Shown: positions 18,480-28,188, counted from the first letter of the stretch. The stretch is DNA of 64,000 bases from Pseudomonas sp. (GCA_007713455.1 VMRT01000002.1:62001-126000); one strand, 5' to 3'. A program made the numbers and translations. The notes: generated by a model not told the origin, from the sequence alone.

Positions 18480-19775
18480 TTACAGGATGCTCAGCGGGTA
18501 TTCGATGAATGCACGGATCTCGTTGAGGTCCGGGCTGTAGTAGTCACGCATGTCGCTGTTGGAACGGTAGATCGAGTTGCGTAGCTTCAGCGACAGATCT
18601 TTTGCCGGGCCGCTCTGTACGACGTACTGGACCTGGTTGAAGAACTCGCGTTCCTTACCTTCGCCAGTGCCGGTGTCTACGTTGTCGCCGTAGACATAAG
18701 CGGTTTTCCAGAACAGGCCGGGAACGCCGTAACCGCCGAAGTCCAGCTCATAGCTCGCCTGCCAGGAACGCTCGTCCTTGGAGTTGAAGTCGGAGTAGTA
18801 GGAGTTAGCTACCCAAATGGAGCTGCCGCCGTCGCCGATGTCGTAGTCGTAACCGCGGTCACCACTAACGCGCTGGTGAGCGAGGATAAACGCATGCGCA
18901 CCGACAGAATACTTGGCTGCAAGGCTCCAAATGGTGTTGTCGTGTGACTCGCGTGCGCCAAGCTCATCAACCGAACCGTCGTTGTTGAAAGTGGTGTCCG
19001 CAGCTTGGACATAGTCCTTGTCATAATCGGAACGGTAGATATTGAAGTCAAAGCTCAGCGACTGGTCGTCACTAAAGGGCATAACGTAATTGACGTTAGC
19101 GTACTTCTTCTTGGCAACATCTTCGTTGTCTGCGTAGTAAAGCGACGCGCTCAGGTTCTCGTTGAATGCATAGGTACCGCCTACGACATCAATGCTCTTC
19201 AGGCCTACGTCATCGCGGCTGGAAGATGGCATGGAGCTATCTGCGGTGAAGCGACCGGCATTCAGCTCGAGGCCTTCGATCTCATTGCTGGTGATCAAGG
19301 TGCCAGTAAACGACTCTGGCAGCAGGCGCGAGTCGTCATAGGCGAGCACCGGCATCATCGGCATCTGGTTGCCGTACTTGATCACGGTGTTGGAGAACTG
19401 GGCTTTGATAGCTGCGCCGGCCTGGGAAAGGTCGCGTTCCGGCTCGTTGTTGGAGTCACGCTCGAACATGGCGGTATAACTATAGCCCTGGCCGCCATCA
19501 AGGCGAACGCCCAGCAGGCCATAGGCGTCGACGCCTACTCCGATGGTGCCTTGGGTGAAACCGGACTCGAAGGTAGTGATAAAGCCCTGGCCCCAGCTCC
19601 GTACGTCGTCGGCACCATCCTTGTAATCACGGTTGTAGTAAGTGTTGCGCAGCAACAGATCTAGGCTCGCATCTTCGACGAATCCCTTGGACTCCGACTG
19701 CTGGCTGGCCAACGCCATCTGGGAGGTGCCCGCCGATACGGCCAGGGCGATTATGCTCCACTTCATCACTTTCAT
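18480..19775 (-). CDS. OprD-family outer-membrane porin
   Basis: A 431 aa protein with a signal peptide (MKVMKWSIIALAVSAG, cleaved near ALA-SQQ) and the OprD hallmark FVEDASLDLLLRNTYYNRDY at the mature N-terminus. Further family blocks are QGFITTFESGFTQGTIGVGV, VKYGNQMPM-type VIKYGNQMPMMPVLA and the LSLKLRNSIYRSNSDMRDY region. The C-terminus ends in the hydrophobic alternation of a last beta strand. It should form an 18-stranded channel for small acids, amino acids or peptides, and the substrate cannot be read from sequence. AAAGGAGC lies before the ATG. A T-rich 434 bp region upstream holds its promoter. Confidence 0.93.
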   Translation of the reverse strand: MKVMKWSIIALAVSAGTSQMALASQQSESKGFVEDASLDLLLRNTYYNRDYKDGADDVRSWGQGFITTFESGFTQGTIGVGVDAYGLLGVRLDGGQGYSYTAMFERDSNNEPERDLSQAGAAIKAQFSNTVIKYGNQMPMMPVLAYDDSRLLPESFTGTLITSNEIEGLELNAGRFTADSSMPSSSRDDVGLKSIDVVGGTYAFNENLSASLYYADNEDVAKKKYANVNYVMPFSDDQSLSFDFNIYRSDYDKDYVQAADTTFNNDGSVDELGARESHDNTIWSLAAKYSVGAHAFILAHQRVSGDRGYDYDIGDGGSSIWVANSYYSDFNSKDERSWQASYELDFGGYGVPGLFWKTAYVYGDNVDTGTGEGKEREFFNQVQYVVQSGPAKDLSLKLRNSIYRSNSDMRDYYSPDLNEIRAFIEYPLSIL

Positions 19776-20209
19776 TGTGATTGCTCCTTTGGTTTAAAAA
19801 CGGTGCTTACCTTGCCGCGCATGGGCGGAAAGGGTGCAACTTCTTAGTCCCGCATCAGGCTTGAGCCAATTTTGGCTGCTCTCGCGAAAAGCCATCCAGA
19901 GAATGTACTGTTTAGCTCTAGTGCAGCGCTAGAGCAAGCTGTGTGACGCTGATTGCGGTGTTTTGAAGCCGCCCCCCAGCGTTCGCATAGTTCGTCCAGC
20001 AAGAATCGTACTCAGAATTCATGATCGAGCTAATCGGGCGTTGCGGAGAAATATTGGGGCCGCATTGCACTGAAAGGCGGCGCGTTTTCTCAGGTCAGGC
20101 ACCAATCTTGTGCGCGCTTGCCAGGTTGTCGTCTGGGATGTCTGAGGTATCCTTTTTACCTGTTTCCTACGGCGCATTCGCGCGGGGTTTGCTTCGCAAG
20201 GGGAGTCTT
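19776..20209. other. Divergent intergenic region, porin / HIT gene
   Basis: These 434 bases lie between the divergent porin and HIT-protein starts. They are less GC-rich than surrounding genes, as expected for promoters. The one clear structure is the inverted repeat at 19915-19935. No tRNA, riboswitch or small open frame with a ribosome binding site was found. Confidence 0.5.
19915..19935. promoter_or_regulatory. Inverted repeat, possible operator
   Basis: GCTCTAG and CTAGAGC, a perfect 7 bp inverted repeat around a seven-base centre, lies about 140 bases upstream of the porin ATG. OprD-family genes are often under dedicated regulators, so an operator is plausible. This is inference. Confidence 0.35.
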
Positions 20210-20632
20210 ATGTTTGTACTTGATTCACGTCTGGAGCAGGACACGTTGCTGCTTGGTGACTTCCCGCTCTGCCGGTTGCTGTTGATGAACGACGCCCAGT
20301 ATCCCTGGTTCATTCTGGTGCCGCGTCGCGATGAGATTAGTGAGTTGTTTCAGCTGGATGCGGCTGATCAGCTGGCGCTGTGGAAGGAGGCCACTGCGCT
20401 GGCCGAGACCGTCAAGGACACCTTCGGCGCCGACAAGATGAATGTCGCCACGCTTGGTAATGTCGTCGGGCAGCTGCATATGCATGTCATTGCGCGGCGA
20501 CGCGATGATGCTGCCTGGCCAGCGCCGGTGTGGGGCAGGCATCCGGCGAAGCCTTACAGCGACGAGCAGGTGGCAGCCATCAGGGACAAGCTAAAGTTGG
20601 TGCTGACCGATCACTTTCGTTTTGGAGTATGA
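20210..20632 (+). CDS. HIT-superfamily protein with a Gln-His-His triad
   Basis: A 140 aa protein of the histidine-triad superfamily, nucleotide hydrolases or transferases. The active-site strand reads [15 protein letters not shown]. The usual H-x-H-x-H becomes Q88-x-H90-x-H92, so the first triad His is replaced by Gln, while the nucleophilic middle position is part of the retained HMH. Gln at the first position is my recollection for several pseudomonad members. The N-terminal [18 protein letters not shown] block is also typical. The start at 20210 has GGGGAG six bases upstream. The stop overlaps the slyX start by four bases. Confidence 0.85.
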   Translation: MFVLDSRLEQDTLLLGDFPLCRLLLMNDAQYPWFILVPRRDEISELFQLDAADQLALWKEATALAETVKDTFGADKMNVATLGNVVGQLHMHVIARRRDDAAWPAPVWGRHPAKPYSDEQVAAIRDKLKLVLTDHFRFGV

Positions 20633-20841
20633 CTGTGGACCTTGAATCGAGAGTGATGGATCTGGAAACGCGTCTGGCGTTTCAGGACGATACGATCCAG
20701 ACGCTGAACGATGTGCTCGTCGAGCAACAGCGGATCATGGAGCGTCTGCAGCTTCAGCTGCGCGCACTGGCAAAACGTCAGGAGGAAATGCAGGTTCCAA
20801 TGGACGTTGGTGAGGACGAGGCGCCTCCACCTCATTATTGA
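20629..20841 (+). CDS. slyX: SlyX family protein
   Basis: A 70 aa protein that is almost entirely a heptad-patterned coiled coil, from [20 protein letters not shown] to about residue 52. It ends in an acidic, proline-rich tail (EDEAPPPHY). These are the hallmarks of SlyX, whose function is unknown. The ATG overlaps the HIT stop (ATGA), so translation of the two is coupled. Confidence 0.88.
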   Translation: MTVDLESRVMDLETRLAFQDDTIQTLNDVLVEQQRIMERLQLQLRALAKRQEEMQVPMDVGEDEAPPPHY

Positions 20842-20849
20842 ATTGTGAA

Positions 20850-20877
20850 ACGGGGCGGCGTGGTGACTTCGCCCCGT
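20850..20877. terminator. Hairpin between slyX and the cold-shock-domain gene
   Basis: ACGGGGCG and CGCCCCGT form an 8 bp stem around a 12-base loop between convergent genes. On the minus strand the stem is followed by TTTCAC, and on the plus strand by GGCAGC, so it fits the minus strand better. Confidence 0.5.
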
Positions 20878-20896
20878 GGCAGCTCGCTCGGTCGTC

Positions 20897-21496
20897 CTAC
20901 TCGATCGGGACGACGTCTTCGGCCTGCAGTCCCTTGTCCCGCATCATGATGGTGAACTCCACGCGCTGGCCCTCGACCAGGATGCGGTGCCCTTCGCCGC
21001 GGATGGCGCGAAAGTGGACGAATACGTCATCTCCGCTGTCCCGGGAAATGAATCCGAACCCCTTGGATGTGTTGAACCATTTTACGGTGCCAGCCTCGCG
21101 CCCTGCTGCCGATGGTGCGCGGGTGTGTGTGCGAGACGGTTTTGCCTGCTTGCTCAGGCCGCGTGGCGTGGCGAGGTGCAGCAGCACGGCCGCAAGGGCG
21201 AGCAGCAGGCTGGCGAGTGTTGCGGGCTGGCCGGCGATCTGCGGCAAAGCTACAAGTACGATGACGGCCTGCAGCGCGATAGACAGGAGTAGCAGCGCTG
21301 ACGCAGCGATTATGACTGGCCGGGTGCGGCTGTCGATCAACTGGGCAGATGGGGCGAATTGAACGTTCAGCAGGCCGAGCATCAGCAGGCACAAGGCGTC
21401 GGGTTGCAGCAGTAGTGGCATTGCGCCGCGCAGGCTTGGAACAAAGGACAGCAGCAGGGCAATGACACCCGCCAGGACATGGACGATCTTTAACAT
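20897..21496 (-). CDS. Membrane-anchored cold-shock-domain protein
   Basis: A 199 aa protein with two different parts. Residues 1-110 hold four hydrophobic segments ([66 protein letters not shown]). After a short basic linker, residues 136-199 form a cold-shock domain with RNP1 KGFGFI (145-150) and RNP2 VFVHF (158-162), the classic RNA-binding motifs. The domain would face the cytoplasm if the basic linker follows the positive-inside rule. I recall a similar pseudomonad protein, but no function is known to me. The ATG at 21494-21496 is preferred over a GTG nine codons upstream because the hydrophobic segment begins there. Confidence 0.88.
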   Translation of the reverse strand: MLKIVHVLAGVIALLLSFVPSLRGAMPLLLQPDALCLLMLGLLNVQFAPSAQLIDSRTRPVIIAASALLLLSIALQAVIVLVALPQIAGQPATLASLLLALAAVLLHLATPRGLSKQAKPSRTHTRAPSAAGREAGTVKWFNTSKGFGFISRDSGDDVFVHFRAIRGEGHRILVEGQRVEFTIMMRDKGLQAEDVVPIE

Positions 21497-21729
21497 TCTT
21501 GTATGGCTCACGGTTGATAACACGACAGAGAAGCCGCAGGCCTGGAGTTCGTGGAAAACGTTCGTCGGTCAGGGCTGAACACTGGTCGAGAAACCGCGCG
21601 GGTCCGGGCTGCAGCGCGGCGTATTTAACAGGAAAGGAGGAGGGGGCTCAAATGAGCGTGTTCGCCGTCGTGGCTTCGGGTGCGGAGAATGCTCGAAGAC
21701 GGGCTGTTTCGTAGCAGATGTGTTGCGAT

Positions 21730-21760
21730 CTGGGCAGAGCGCATGTGGCGCTCCGCCCAG
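21730..21760 (-). terminator. Hairpin after the Dps-like gene
   Basis: A 13 bp stem around ATGTG. On the minus-strand RNA the only non-Watson-Crick position becomes a G-U pair, whereas on the plus strand it would be an A-C mismatch. That asymmetry supports transcription from the Dps-like gene. No U tract follows, so the terminator role is uncertain. Confidence 0.5.
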
Positions 21761-21769
21761 TAGCGAAAC

Positions 21770-22240
21770 TTAGGCCGAAAGCAGGCTGCGCAGCATCCAT
21801 GCAGTTTTTTCGTGGCTCTGCATGCGTTGAGTCAGGAGGTCGGCGGTCGGCTCGTCGTTGACCTTGTCCAGTAGCGGGAAGATACCGCGGGCGGTTCGTA
21901 CAACGGCTTCCTGGCCTTCGACCAACAGCTTGATCATCTCTTCGGCGGAGGGGACGCCTTCCTCTTCCTTGATCGAGCTCAGGCGGGCGTATGCCGCGTA
22001 GGTGCCCGGCGCCGGGAATCCCAGCGTGCGGATGCGTTCGGCAATATCGTCCACGGCGATGGCGAGTTCGGTGTACTGGGTTTCGAACATGGTGTGCAGC
22101 GTGTTGAACATCGGCCCCGTGACGTTCCAATGGAAGTTATGGGTCTTCAGATACAGGGTGTAGGTGTCGGCGAGCAGGCGCGACAGGCCTTCGGCGATGG
22201 CTGCACGGTCCTGTTCGGCGATGCCAATGTTGATTTCCAT
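21770..22240 (-). CDS. dps: Dps/ferritin-like DNA-protection protein
   Basis: A 156 aa ferritin-like protein expected to form a 12-subunit shell that oxidises iron and protects DNA in starvation or peroxide stress. The ferroxidase signature is visible as [22 protein letters not shown], followed by [17 protein letters not shown], which hold the usual His, Asp and Glu ligands. There is no lysine-rich N-terminal tail, so DNA binding may be weak or absent. An AGGAGAAA sequence precedes the ATG. It is divergent from aspS. Confidence 0.92.
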   Translation of the reverse strand: MEINIGIAEQDRAAIAEGLSRLLADTYTLYLKTHNFHWNVTGPMFNTLHTMFETQYTELAIAVDDIAERIRTLGFPAPGTYAAYARLSSIKEEEGVPSAEEMIKLLVEGQEAVVRTARGIFPLLDKVNDEPTADLLTQRMQSHEKTAWMLRSLLSA

Positions 22241-22586
22241 GTTTTTCTCCTGGTGGATGGTTCAGCCGTTAGTTATGCCAGAAAAATGCGTGGTGTTGTA
22301 AAGCGATACGTTTCTGGTCGAATGCTCACCGTTGGAAGGCTCTGATCGATTCAGGGTTCCATCAATGGCCCGATTTCGAGTTGGCGAGGGCAACGGCTGC
22401 GCCGCGGTGATTATGTCGATATAATCCCGCGCTTGTGCCTGGCGGTCCCAGTGCGTGCTGCGGCGCCCGGCGTCAATGCGGTATCGCGTACGGTACATGC
22501 CGCTTGCGCAGAGCAGTCACGGTCTTGTCAGTCTGTCGCGGCTCTGGCGCCCCATCGAATTCAAGATACGAGAAGCGAACTTCACC
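22241..22586. other. Divergent intergenic region, dps / aspS
   Basis: These 346 bases hold the promoters of dps (leftward) and aspS (rightward). A perfect -10 hexamer TATAAT at 22420-22425 followed by CCCGCGC is the likely aspS promoter. Its -35 is poor. The 5' leader of about 155 bases before aspS has no RNA element I can identify. Confidence 0.45.
22420..22425 (+). promoter_or_regulatory. Candidate -10 element for aspS
   Basis: TATAAT, identical to the sigma-70 consensus, is followed by a GC-rich discriminator (CCCGCGC) like those of stringently controlled translation genes. The hexamer 17 bases upstream (CTGCGC) is not a recognisable -35, so the call rests on the -10 alone. Confidence 0.4.
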
Positions 22587-24362
22587 ATGATGCGCAGCCA
22601 CTATTGCGGCCAATTGAACGAAAGCCTGGACGGCCAGGAAATCACTCTTTGCGGCTGGGTACATCGCCGTCGTGACCACGGCGGGGTGATCTTCCTCGAT
22701 GTGCGTGATCGTGAGGGCCTGGCTCAGGTGGTCTTCGATCCGGATCGCGCTGAAACCTTTGCGACCGCCGACAAGGTGCGTAGCGAGTATGTAGTGAAGA
22801 TCACCGGCAAGGTCCGCCTGCGCCCAGCTGGTGCGGTGAACCCGAATATGGCTTCCGGTGCCATCGAGGTGCTGGGCTACGAGCTGGAGGTGTTGAACGA
22901 CGCCGAAACCCCGCCGTTCCCTCTCAACGAATACAGCGATGTGGGCGAGGAGACGCGACTGCGCTATCGCTTCATCGACCTTCGTCGCCCGGAAATGGCC
23001 GAGAAGCTCAAGCTGCGCTCGCGTATCACCGCGAGCATTCGTCGGTACCTGGATGACAACGGCTTTCTCGATGTGGAAACCCCGATCCTGGGGCGTCCGA
23101 CACCTGAAGGCGCGCGTGACTATCTGGTGCCGAGCCGCACCCATGCCGGTAATTTCTTTGCCCTGCCGCAGTCGCCGCAGTTGTTCAAGCAGCTGCTGAT
23201 GGTTGCCGGTTTCGACCGCTACTATCAGATCGCCAAGTGCTTCCGCGACGAAGACCTGCGCGCTGATCGCCAGCCCGAGTTCACCCAGATCGACATCGAG
23301 ACCAGCTTCCTCGATGAAGCAGACATCATCGGTATCACCGAAGGCATGATCCGCAAGTTGTTCAAGGAAGTGCTGGATCTGGAGTTTGGCGAATTCCCGC
23401 ACATGCCGTTCGAAGAGGCCATGCGCCGGTACGGCTCGGATAAGCCCGACCTGCGCATCCCGCTGGAACTGGTGGATGTTGCCGACCAGCTCAACGCTGT
23501 CGAGTTCAAGGTGTTCTCCGGTCCGGCCAATGACCCGAAAGGCCGCGTTGCCGCGCTGCGCGTCCCGGGTGCGGCGAGCATGCCGCGCAGCCAGATCGAC
23601 GATTACACCAAGTTCGTTGGCATCTATGGGGCCAAGGGCCTGGCCTATATCAAGGTCAATGAACGCGCCAAGGGCGTTGAAGGCCTGCAGTCACCGATCG
23701 TCAAGTTCATCCCGGAAGACAACCTCAACGTGATTCTCGATCGCGTCGGTGCGGTCGATGGCGACATCGTGTTCTTCGGTGCAGACAAGGCGAAGATCGT
23801 TTCCGAGGCGCTGGGTGCTCTGCGCATCAAGATCGGTCACGACCTCAAGCTGCTGACCTGTGACTGGGCGCCGCTATGGGTGGTCGACTTCCCGATGTTC
23901 GAAGAGAACGATGACGGCTCGCTGAGCGCGCTGCACCACCCGTTCACCGCGCCGAAGTGCTCGCCTCAGGAGCTCGAGGCCAATCCGGCTGCGGCGCTGT
24001 CGCGTGCCTACGACATGGTGCTCAACGGTACCGAGCTGGGTGGCGGTTCGATCCGTATCCATCGCAAGGAAATGCAGCAGACTGTGTTCCGCATTCTCGG
24101 CATCGATGAAGCCGAGCAGGAAGAGAAGTTCGGCTTCCTCCTCGATGCGTTGAAATTCGGCGCTCCGCCACATGGTGGTCTGGCCTTCGGTCTGGATCGC
24201 CTGGTGATGCTGATGACCGGTGCGCAGTCGATTCGTGAAGTGATTGCCTTCCCGAAAACCCAGAGTGCGGCGGACGTCATGACCCAGGCGCCGGGTGCGG
24301 TGGACAGCAAGGCGCTGCGCGACCTGCATATCCGTCTGCGCGAGCAACCGAAGGCGGAGTAA
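22587..24362 (+). CDS. aspS: Aspartyl-tRNA synthetase
   Basis: Class II synthetase of 591 aa, the standard bacterial length with a GAD insertion domain at about residues 285-420. The N-terminal OB-fold has [12 protein letters not shown]. Motif 2 is in [20 protein letters not shown] and motif 3 in [15 protein letters not shown]. The His in RRRDHGG is, as I recall from work on P. aeruginosa AspRS, linked to relaxed tRNA specificity, so this enzyme may also charge tRNA-Asn in partnership with GatCAB. That is inferred. Two adjacent ATGs at 22587 and 22590 are possible, and the first gives the family length. Confidence 0.96.
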   Translation: MMRSHYCGQLNESLDGQEITLCGWVHRRRDHGGVIFLDVRDREGLAQVVFDPDRAETFATADKVRSEYVVKITGKVRLRPAGAVNPNMASGAIEVLGYELEVLNDAETPPFPLNEYSDVGEETRLRYRFIDLRRPEMAEKLKLRSRITASIRRYLDDNGFLDVETPILGRPTPEGARDYLVPSRTHAGNFFALPQSPQLFKQLLMVAGFDRYYQIAKCFRDEDLRADRQPEFTQIDIETSFLDEADIIGITEGMIRKLFKEVLDLEFGEFPHMPFEEAMRRYGSDKPDLRIPLELVDVADQLNAVEFKVFSGPANDPKGRVAALRVPGAASMPRSQIDDYTKFVGIYGAKGLAYIKVNERAKGVEGLQSPIVKFIPEDNLNVILDRVGAVDGDIVFFGADKAKIVSEALGALRIKIGHDLKLLTCDWAPLWVVDFPMFEENDDGSLSALHHPFTAPKCSPQELEANPAAALSRAYDMVLNGTELGGGSIRIHRKEMQQTVFRILGIDEAEQEEKFGFLLDALKFGAPPHGGLAFGLDRLVMLMTGAQSIREVIAFPKTQSAADVMTQAPGAVDSKALRDLHIRLREQPKAE

Positions 24363-24371
24363 GCGCTACCC

Positions 24372-24402
24372 GAAGCCTGGTTCTGCCAGGCTTCTTCGTC
24401 TT
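24372..24402 (+). terminator. Terminator after aspS
   Basis: GAAGCCTGG and CCAGGCTTC form a 9 bp stem with a five-base loop, followed by TTCGTCTT. It lies nine bases after the aspS stop. Confidence 0.7.
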
Positions 24403-24515
24403 GCGGCTCTGAGTGCGAGACAATACGGCGATAGCCGACCGCTGTCTTTATCGAGTGGTGACAGACGGATCCGGTTATCGAGATTTTCTGATTCAGTCGA
24501 AGAATGGAGTGAGTT

Positions 24516-25265
24516 ATGGCTGGTCATTCCAAATGGGCCAATATCAAGCACCGCAAAGAGCGTCAGGACGCCAAGCGGGGCAAGATCTTCACCAAGCTGA
24601 TCCGTGAGCTGACCGTGGCGGCCAAGCATGGCGGCGGCGTGCCGGCGGACAATCCGCGTCTGCGATTGGCCGTGGACAAGGCGCTGACAGCCAACATGTC
24701 GCGTGACGTCATCGATCGCGCCATCGCCCGGGGCGCAGGCTCCAGCGAAGCGGACAACATGACCGAGCTGAGCTATGAGGGTTACGCGCCAAGCGGGGTG
24801 GCGATCATCATCGAGGCCATGACCGACAACCGCAACCGTACCGCGGCCGAAGTGCGTCACGCCTTCAGCAAGAACGGTGGCAACCTCGGTACTGACGGCT
24901 CGGTCGCCTACATGTTTGATCGTAAAGGCCAAATCAGCTATGCGCCCGGCGTGGATGAAGACGCGCTGATGGAAGCGGCGCTGGAGGCGGGCGCCGACGA
25001 CGTCGTCAGTCAGGAGGATGGGTCGGTCGAGGTCTATACCAGCTTCGCCGAGTTCCTCTCGGTCAACGAAGCGCTGACAGAGGCCGGATTCCGCGGCGAC
25101 GAAGCAGAAGTGGCGATGATTCCCTCCATCATGGCGCCCATCACCGACGTCGAGACGGCGCAGAAGGTTCTGCGTCTCATCGATGCGCTGGAAGATCTAG
25201 ATGACGTGCAGAACGTCTACCACAACGCGGAAATCTCCGACGAGATCATGCAGCAGCTGGGCTGA
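24516..25265 (+). CDS. yebC: YebC/PmpR-family transcriptional regulatory protein
   Basis: A 249 aa protein of the YebC/TACO1 family, starting with the conserved [18 protein letters not shown]. Other family blocks are [40 protein letters not shown] and [18 protein letters not shown]. Members have been described as DNA-binding regulators (PmpR in P. aeruginosa) and more recently as ribosome-associated translation factors. Which applies here cannot be read from sequence. It stands directly upstream of ruvC, the usual arrangement in many proteobacteria. A GAGTGAG sequence lies close to the ATG. Confidence 0.95.
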   Translation: MAGHSKWANIKHRKERQDAKRGKIFTKLIRELTVAAKHGGGVPADNPRLRLAVDKALTANMSRDVIDRAIARGAGSSEADNMTELSYEGYAPSGVAIIIEAMTDNRNRTAAEVRHAFSKNGGNLGTDGSVAYMFDRKGQISYAPGVDEDALMEAALEAGADDVVSQEDGSVEVYTSFAEFLSVNEALTEAGFRGDEAEVAMIPSIMAPITDVETAQKVLRLIDALEDLDDVQNVYHNAEISDEIMQQLG

Positions 25266-25281
25266 GTGTCGTGGTGTCCGC

Positions 25282-25318
25282 AGCCGGGACCCGCATTGCT
25301 GGGCTCCCGGCTTTTTTA
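25282..25318 (+). terminator. Rho-independent terminator after yebC
   Basis: AGCCGGGACCC pairs with GGG-C-TCCCGGCT (one bulged base), followed directly by six T. This should separate yebC from the SOS-regulated ruvCAB operon. Confidence 0.85.
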
Positions 25319-25405
25319 TAGGCGCGCATCGCTGGCAACGTAGTGTCTATCTGGGCGCATATTGTTGTCGGTGGCGGAGACGGCAGCGCCTCCGTATACT
25401 CGCCA

Positions 25406-25421
25406 CTGGATAAATAGACAG
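25406..25421 (+). promoter_or_regulatory. LexA (SOS) box upstream of ruvC
   Basis: CTGGATAAATAGACAG has the exact CTG-N10-CAG form and differs from the consensus CTGTATAAATATACAG at two inner positions. It lies 11 bases before the ruvC ATG and just downstream of a TATACT hexamer (25395-25400) that could be the -10. It implies SOS induction of ruvCAB. Confidence 0.75.
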
Positions 25422-25432
25422 CACGGCACGGC

Positions 25433-25957
25433 ATGACGCTGATTTTGGGTATCGATCCCGGCTCTCGAATCACCGGCTACGGCGTCGTACGGGACACCGG
25501 CCGCGGTTGTGAATACGTCGCCTCTGGTTGCATTCGTACCGGCACCGGCGAGCTGCCTGATCGCTTGCGTGCCGTTTTCAGTGGTGTGAGCGAGGTCATT
25601 CGGACCTATGGCCCGGTAACGATGGGCATCGAGCAAGTATTCATGGCGCGTAATGCCGATTCCGCGCTCAAGCTCGGCCAGGCTCGGGGTGCAGCCATCG
25701 TTGCTGGCGCGGAGGCAGGTCTGCAGATCGCAGAGTACACCGCGACGCAGGTCAAACAGGCCATCGCCGGAACGGGCGGGGCTGATAAGCAGCAGGTGCA
25801 GATGATGGTCATGCACCTGCTCAAGCTTCTGGAAAAACCCCAGATCGATGCTTCGGACGCGCTGGCCATTGCGTTATGTCATGCGCATCACCGGCAAAGC
25901 CTCATTCCGCACGGCCTGGCCGGCGCCAAGCGACGAGGCGGGCGGTTGCGTCTGTAG
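25433..25957 (+). CDS. ruvC: Holliday-junction resolvase RuvC
   Basis: Endonuclease that resolves Holliday junctions in the RuvABC complex, 174 aa, normal length. The RNase H-like fold begins [17 protein letters not shown] with the first catalytic Asp at position 8. The second acidic residue is the Glu of [11 protein letters not shown], and the last pair is in [15 protein letters not shown]. It is the first gene of ruvC-ruvA-ruvB and sits behind a LexA box, so induction by DNA damage is likely. 74 bases separate it from ruvA. Confidence 0.97.
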   Translation: MTLILGIDPGSRITGYGVVRDTGRGCEYVASGCIRTGTGELPDRLRAVFSGVSEVIRTYGPVTMGIEQVFMARNADSALKLGQARGAAIVAGAEAGLQIAEYTATQVKQAIAGTGGADKQQVQMMVMHLLKLLEKPQIDASDALAIALCHAHHRQSLIPHGLAGAKRRGGRLRL

Positions 25958-26031
25958 TCGGCGCAAACTCTCTTGGTTGAACGAATAATCGACTGGTCGT
26001 CAGCGGATGCGATGGCCATGGAGGAAACAGC

Positions 26032-26637
26032 TTGATCGGACGTTTGCGTGGCACGCTGGTGGAAAAGCAACCCCCACATCTGATTCTCGATGTCAACGGT
26101 ATCGGCTATGAGGTCGAAGTGCCGATGACGACGCTGTATCGCCTGCCGGCGGTCGGCGAGCCGGTGACGCTGCATACGCACCTCGTCGTGCGTGAAGACG
26201 CACAACTTCTTTATGGCTTCGCCGAGAAGCGCGAGCGCGAGCTGTTCCGTGAGCTGATCCGTTTGAACGGTGTGGGACCGAAGCTGGCGTTGGCGTTGAT
26301 GTCCGGACTGGAAGTGGATGAGCTGGTGCGTTGTGTACAGGCGCAGGATACGTCGGTCCTGGTGCGCATCCCAGGCGTTGGCAAGAAGACCGCCGAGCGG
26401 CTTCTGGTGGAGTTGAAGGACCGCTTCAAGGCGTGGGAGAGCATGCCCGCCATCGCGACCTTCGTGGTTGAACCCGGGAGCAAAATGGCAGTCACAAGCG
26501 CCGAGAATGATGCGGTCAGCGCGTTGATCTCCCTGGGCTTCAAGCCACAGGAAGCCAGCCGTGCAGTGTCCGCCATACAGGAAGATGATTTGAGCAGTGA
26601 AGAAATGATCCGCCGCGCCCTCAAGGGCATGGTGTAA
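26032..26637 (+). CDS. ruvA: Holliday-junction branch-migration protein RuvA
   Basis: Junction-binding tetramer that loads RuvB, 201 aa. The N-terminal OB-fold starts [15 protein letters not shown], the helix-hairpin-helix motifs are [15 protein letters not shown] and [18 protein letters not shown], and a flexible linker leads to the RuvB-contacting C-terminal domain ([14 protein letters not shown]). The start codon is TTG at 26032, supported by GGAGG seven bases upstream and by the conserved N-terminus. It ends three bases before ruvB. Confidence 0.97.
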   Translation: MIGRLRGTLVEKQPPHLILDVNGIGYEVEVPMTTLYRLPAVGEPVTLHTHLVVREDAQLLYGFAEKRERELFRELIRLNGVGPKLALALMSGLEVDELVRCVQAQDTSVLVRIPGVGKKTAERLLVELKDRFKAWESMPAIATFVVEPGSKMAVTSAENDAVSALISLGFKPQEASRAVSAIQEDDLSSEEMIRRALKGMV

Positions 26638-26640
26638 GCC

Positions 26641-27693
26641 ATGATCGAAGCGGATCGTATCGTCACGGCAGGCAGTCGCGATCGCGACGAGCAACTGGAT
26701 CGTGCCATTCGGCCACTCAAGCTGGCCGAGTACATCGGTCAGCCGGTCGTGCGCGAGCAGATGGATCTGTTCATCCGCGCCGCCAAGGGCCGTCAGGAAG
26801 CGCTCGATCACACGCTCATCTTCGGTCCGCCGGGTCTGGGCAAGACTACCTTGGCGAACATCATCGCCGAAGAGATGGGCGTGTCGATCAAGAGCACGTC
26901 GGGCCCGGTGCTTGAGCGACCGGGTGACCTGGCCGCATTGCTGACCAATCTGGAGGCGGGCGACGTTCTGTTCGTCGACGAGATCCATCGCCTTTCGCCC
27001 ATTGTCGAGGAGGTTCTGTACCCGGCGATGGAAGATTTCCAGCTGGATATCATGATCGGCGAGGGGCCTGCGGCTCGCTCGATCAAGCTGGATCTGCCGC
27101 CGTTCACCCTTGTGGGCGCCACCACGCGGGCCGGTATGCTGACCAATCCATTGCGAGACCGATTCGGTATCGTCCAGCGGCTGGAGTTCTATTCCACCGA
27201 GGACCTAGCGACCATCGTCAGCCGTTCCGCCGGTATCCTCGGCCTGCCGACCGAGCCTGAGGGGGCGTTCGAGATTGCCCGTCGGGCGCGAGGGACGCCG
27301 CGCATCGCTAACCGCCTGCTACGCCGTGTACGAGATTTCGCCGAAGTGCGGGGTCGTGGCGAGATCACCCGGCAGATTGCCGACCTTGCCTTGAATATGC
27401 TCGACGTCGATGAACGAGGCTTCGATCATCAGGATCGCCGGTTGCTGTTGACGCTTATCGAGAAGTTCGATGGTGGTCCGGTAGGCATCGACAGCCTGGC
27501 TGCCGCGATCAGTGAAGAGCGGCATACCATCGAGGATGTGCTCGAGCCGTACCTCATCCAGCAGGGCTATATCATGCGCACGCCGCGCGGCCGGGTCGTG
27601 ACGCGTCATGCCTACCTCCATTTCGGCCTCAATCTGCCCAAGCGCATGAGTGATGCGCCGACGCCGGATCTGTTCGATGGCGACATAGTTTGA
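26641..27693 (+). CDS. ruvB: Holliday-junction branch-migration helicase RuvB
   Basis: AAA+ motor of branch migration, 350 aa. Walker A is [11 protein letters not shown] (residues 62-72), Walker B is [10 protein letters not shown], sensor 1 is in [20 protein letters not shown], and the C-terminal winged helix contains [19 protein letters not shown]. It follows ruvA by three bases. All key residues are present. Confidence 0.98.
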   Translation: MIEADRIVTAGSRDRDEQLDRAIRPLKLAEYIGQPVVREQMDLFIRAAKGRQEALDHTLIFGPPGLGKTTLANIIAEEMGVSIKSTSGPVLERPGDLAALLTNLEAGDVLFVDEIHRLSPIVEEVLYPAMEDFQLDIMIGEGPAARSIKLDLPPFTLVGATTRAGMLTNPLRDRFGIVQRLEFYSTEDLATIVSRSAGILGLPTEPEGAFEIARRARGTPRIANRLLRRVRDFAEVRGRGEITRQIADLALNMLDVDERGFDHQDRRLLLTLIEKFDGGPVGIDSLAAAISEERHTIEDVLEPYLIQQGYIMRTPRGRVVTRHAYLHFGLNLPKRMSDAPTPDLFDGDIV

Positions 27694-27744
27694 AGAAAAT
27701 ATTGTTCTGTTACCCGATTGGCATTTACAGGGCCGGGCACTAGT

Positions 27745-28188
27745 ATGCGCGCGCAAGTCGGAGCTGAAATCTTCACCCACCGCTGTCGAGTCTATTACGA
27801 GGACACCGATGCGGGCGGCATTGTCTACTACGTCAATTACCTCAAATTCATGGAGCGAGCTCGTACCGAGCGGTTGCGCAGCCTGGGATTCGCCCAGTCG
27901 CAGCTGGCCGGTGAGGACTTGCTGTTCGTCGTGCATTCGGTCGAAGCCCGCTACCGAGCACCGGCTCGCCTGGACGATGAATTGCTGGTGACGGCCGAGG
28001 TGGTTGAGGTGAATCGCGCCAGTCTGCGGTTTCGCCAGCAGGTCCGGCGTGCACTGGATGATGTTCTGCTTTGTGAGGGGCAGGTGCTGGTTGCCTGCGT
28101 GCGTGCCGAAAGTTTGAAACCCCGAGCCATTCCCGAAGCGCTGCGTGTCGCCTTCGCTGGCTCGGGTCTATCCCCTGCAGGAGAGTAA
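27745..28188 (+). CDS. ybgC: Tol-Pal associated acyl-CoA thioesterase YbgC
   Basis: A 147 aa hot-dog fold thioesterase. The active-site block [22 protein letters not shown] contains the catalytic Asp. In E. coli it is the first gene of the tol-pal cluster and associates with phospholipid-synthesis proteins. A more upstream TTG in the same frame is ignored because the conserved region starts here. It ends two bases before the tolQ GTG. Confidence 0.93.
   Translation: MRAQVGAEIFTHRCRVYYEDTDAGGIVYYVNYLKFMERARTERLRSLGFAQSQLAGEDLLFVVHSVEARYRAPARLDDELLVTAEVVEVNRASLRFRQQVRRALDDVLLCEGQVLVACVRAESLKPRAIPEALRVAFAGSGLSPAGE

Noticed and set aside
17217-18584. 455-codon open frame antisense to proS
   Set aside because: proS is full-length and intact on the other strand. 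The antisense frame has no domain and is typical of GC-rich coding DNA.
25888-26988. 366-codon antisense frame over ruvC, ruvA and ruvB
   Set aside because: It runs across three well-supported genes, and its composition is that of a GC-rich shadow frame.
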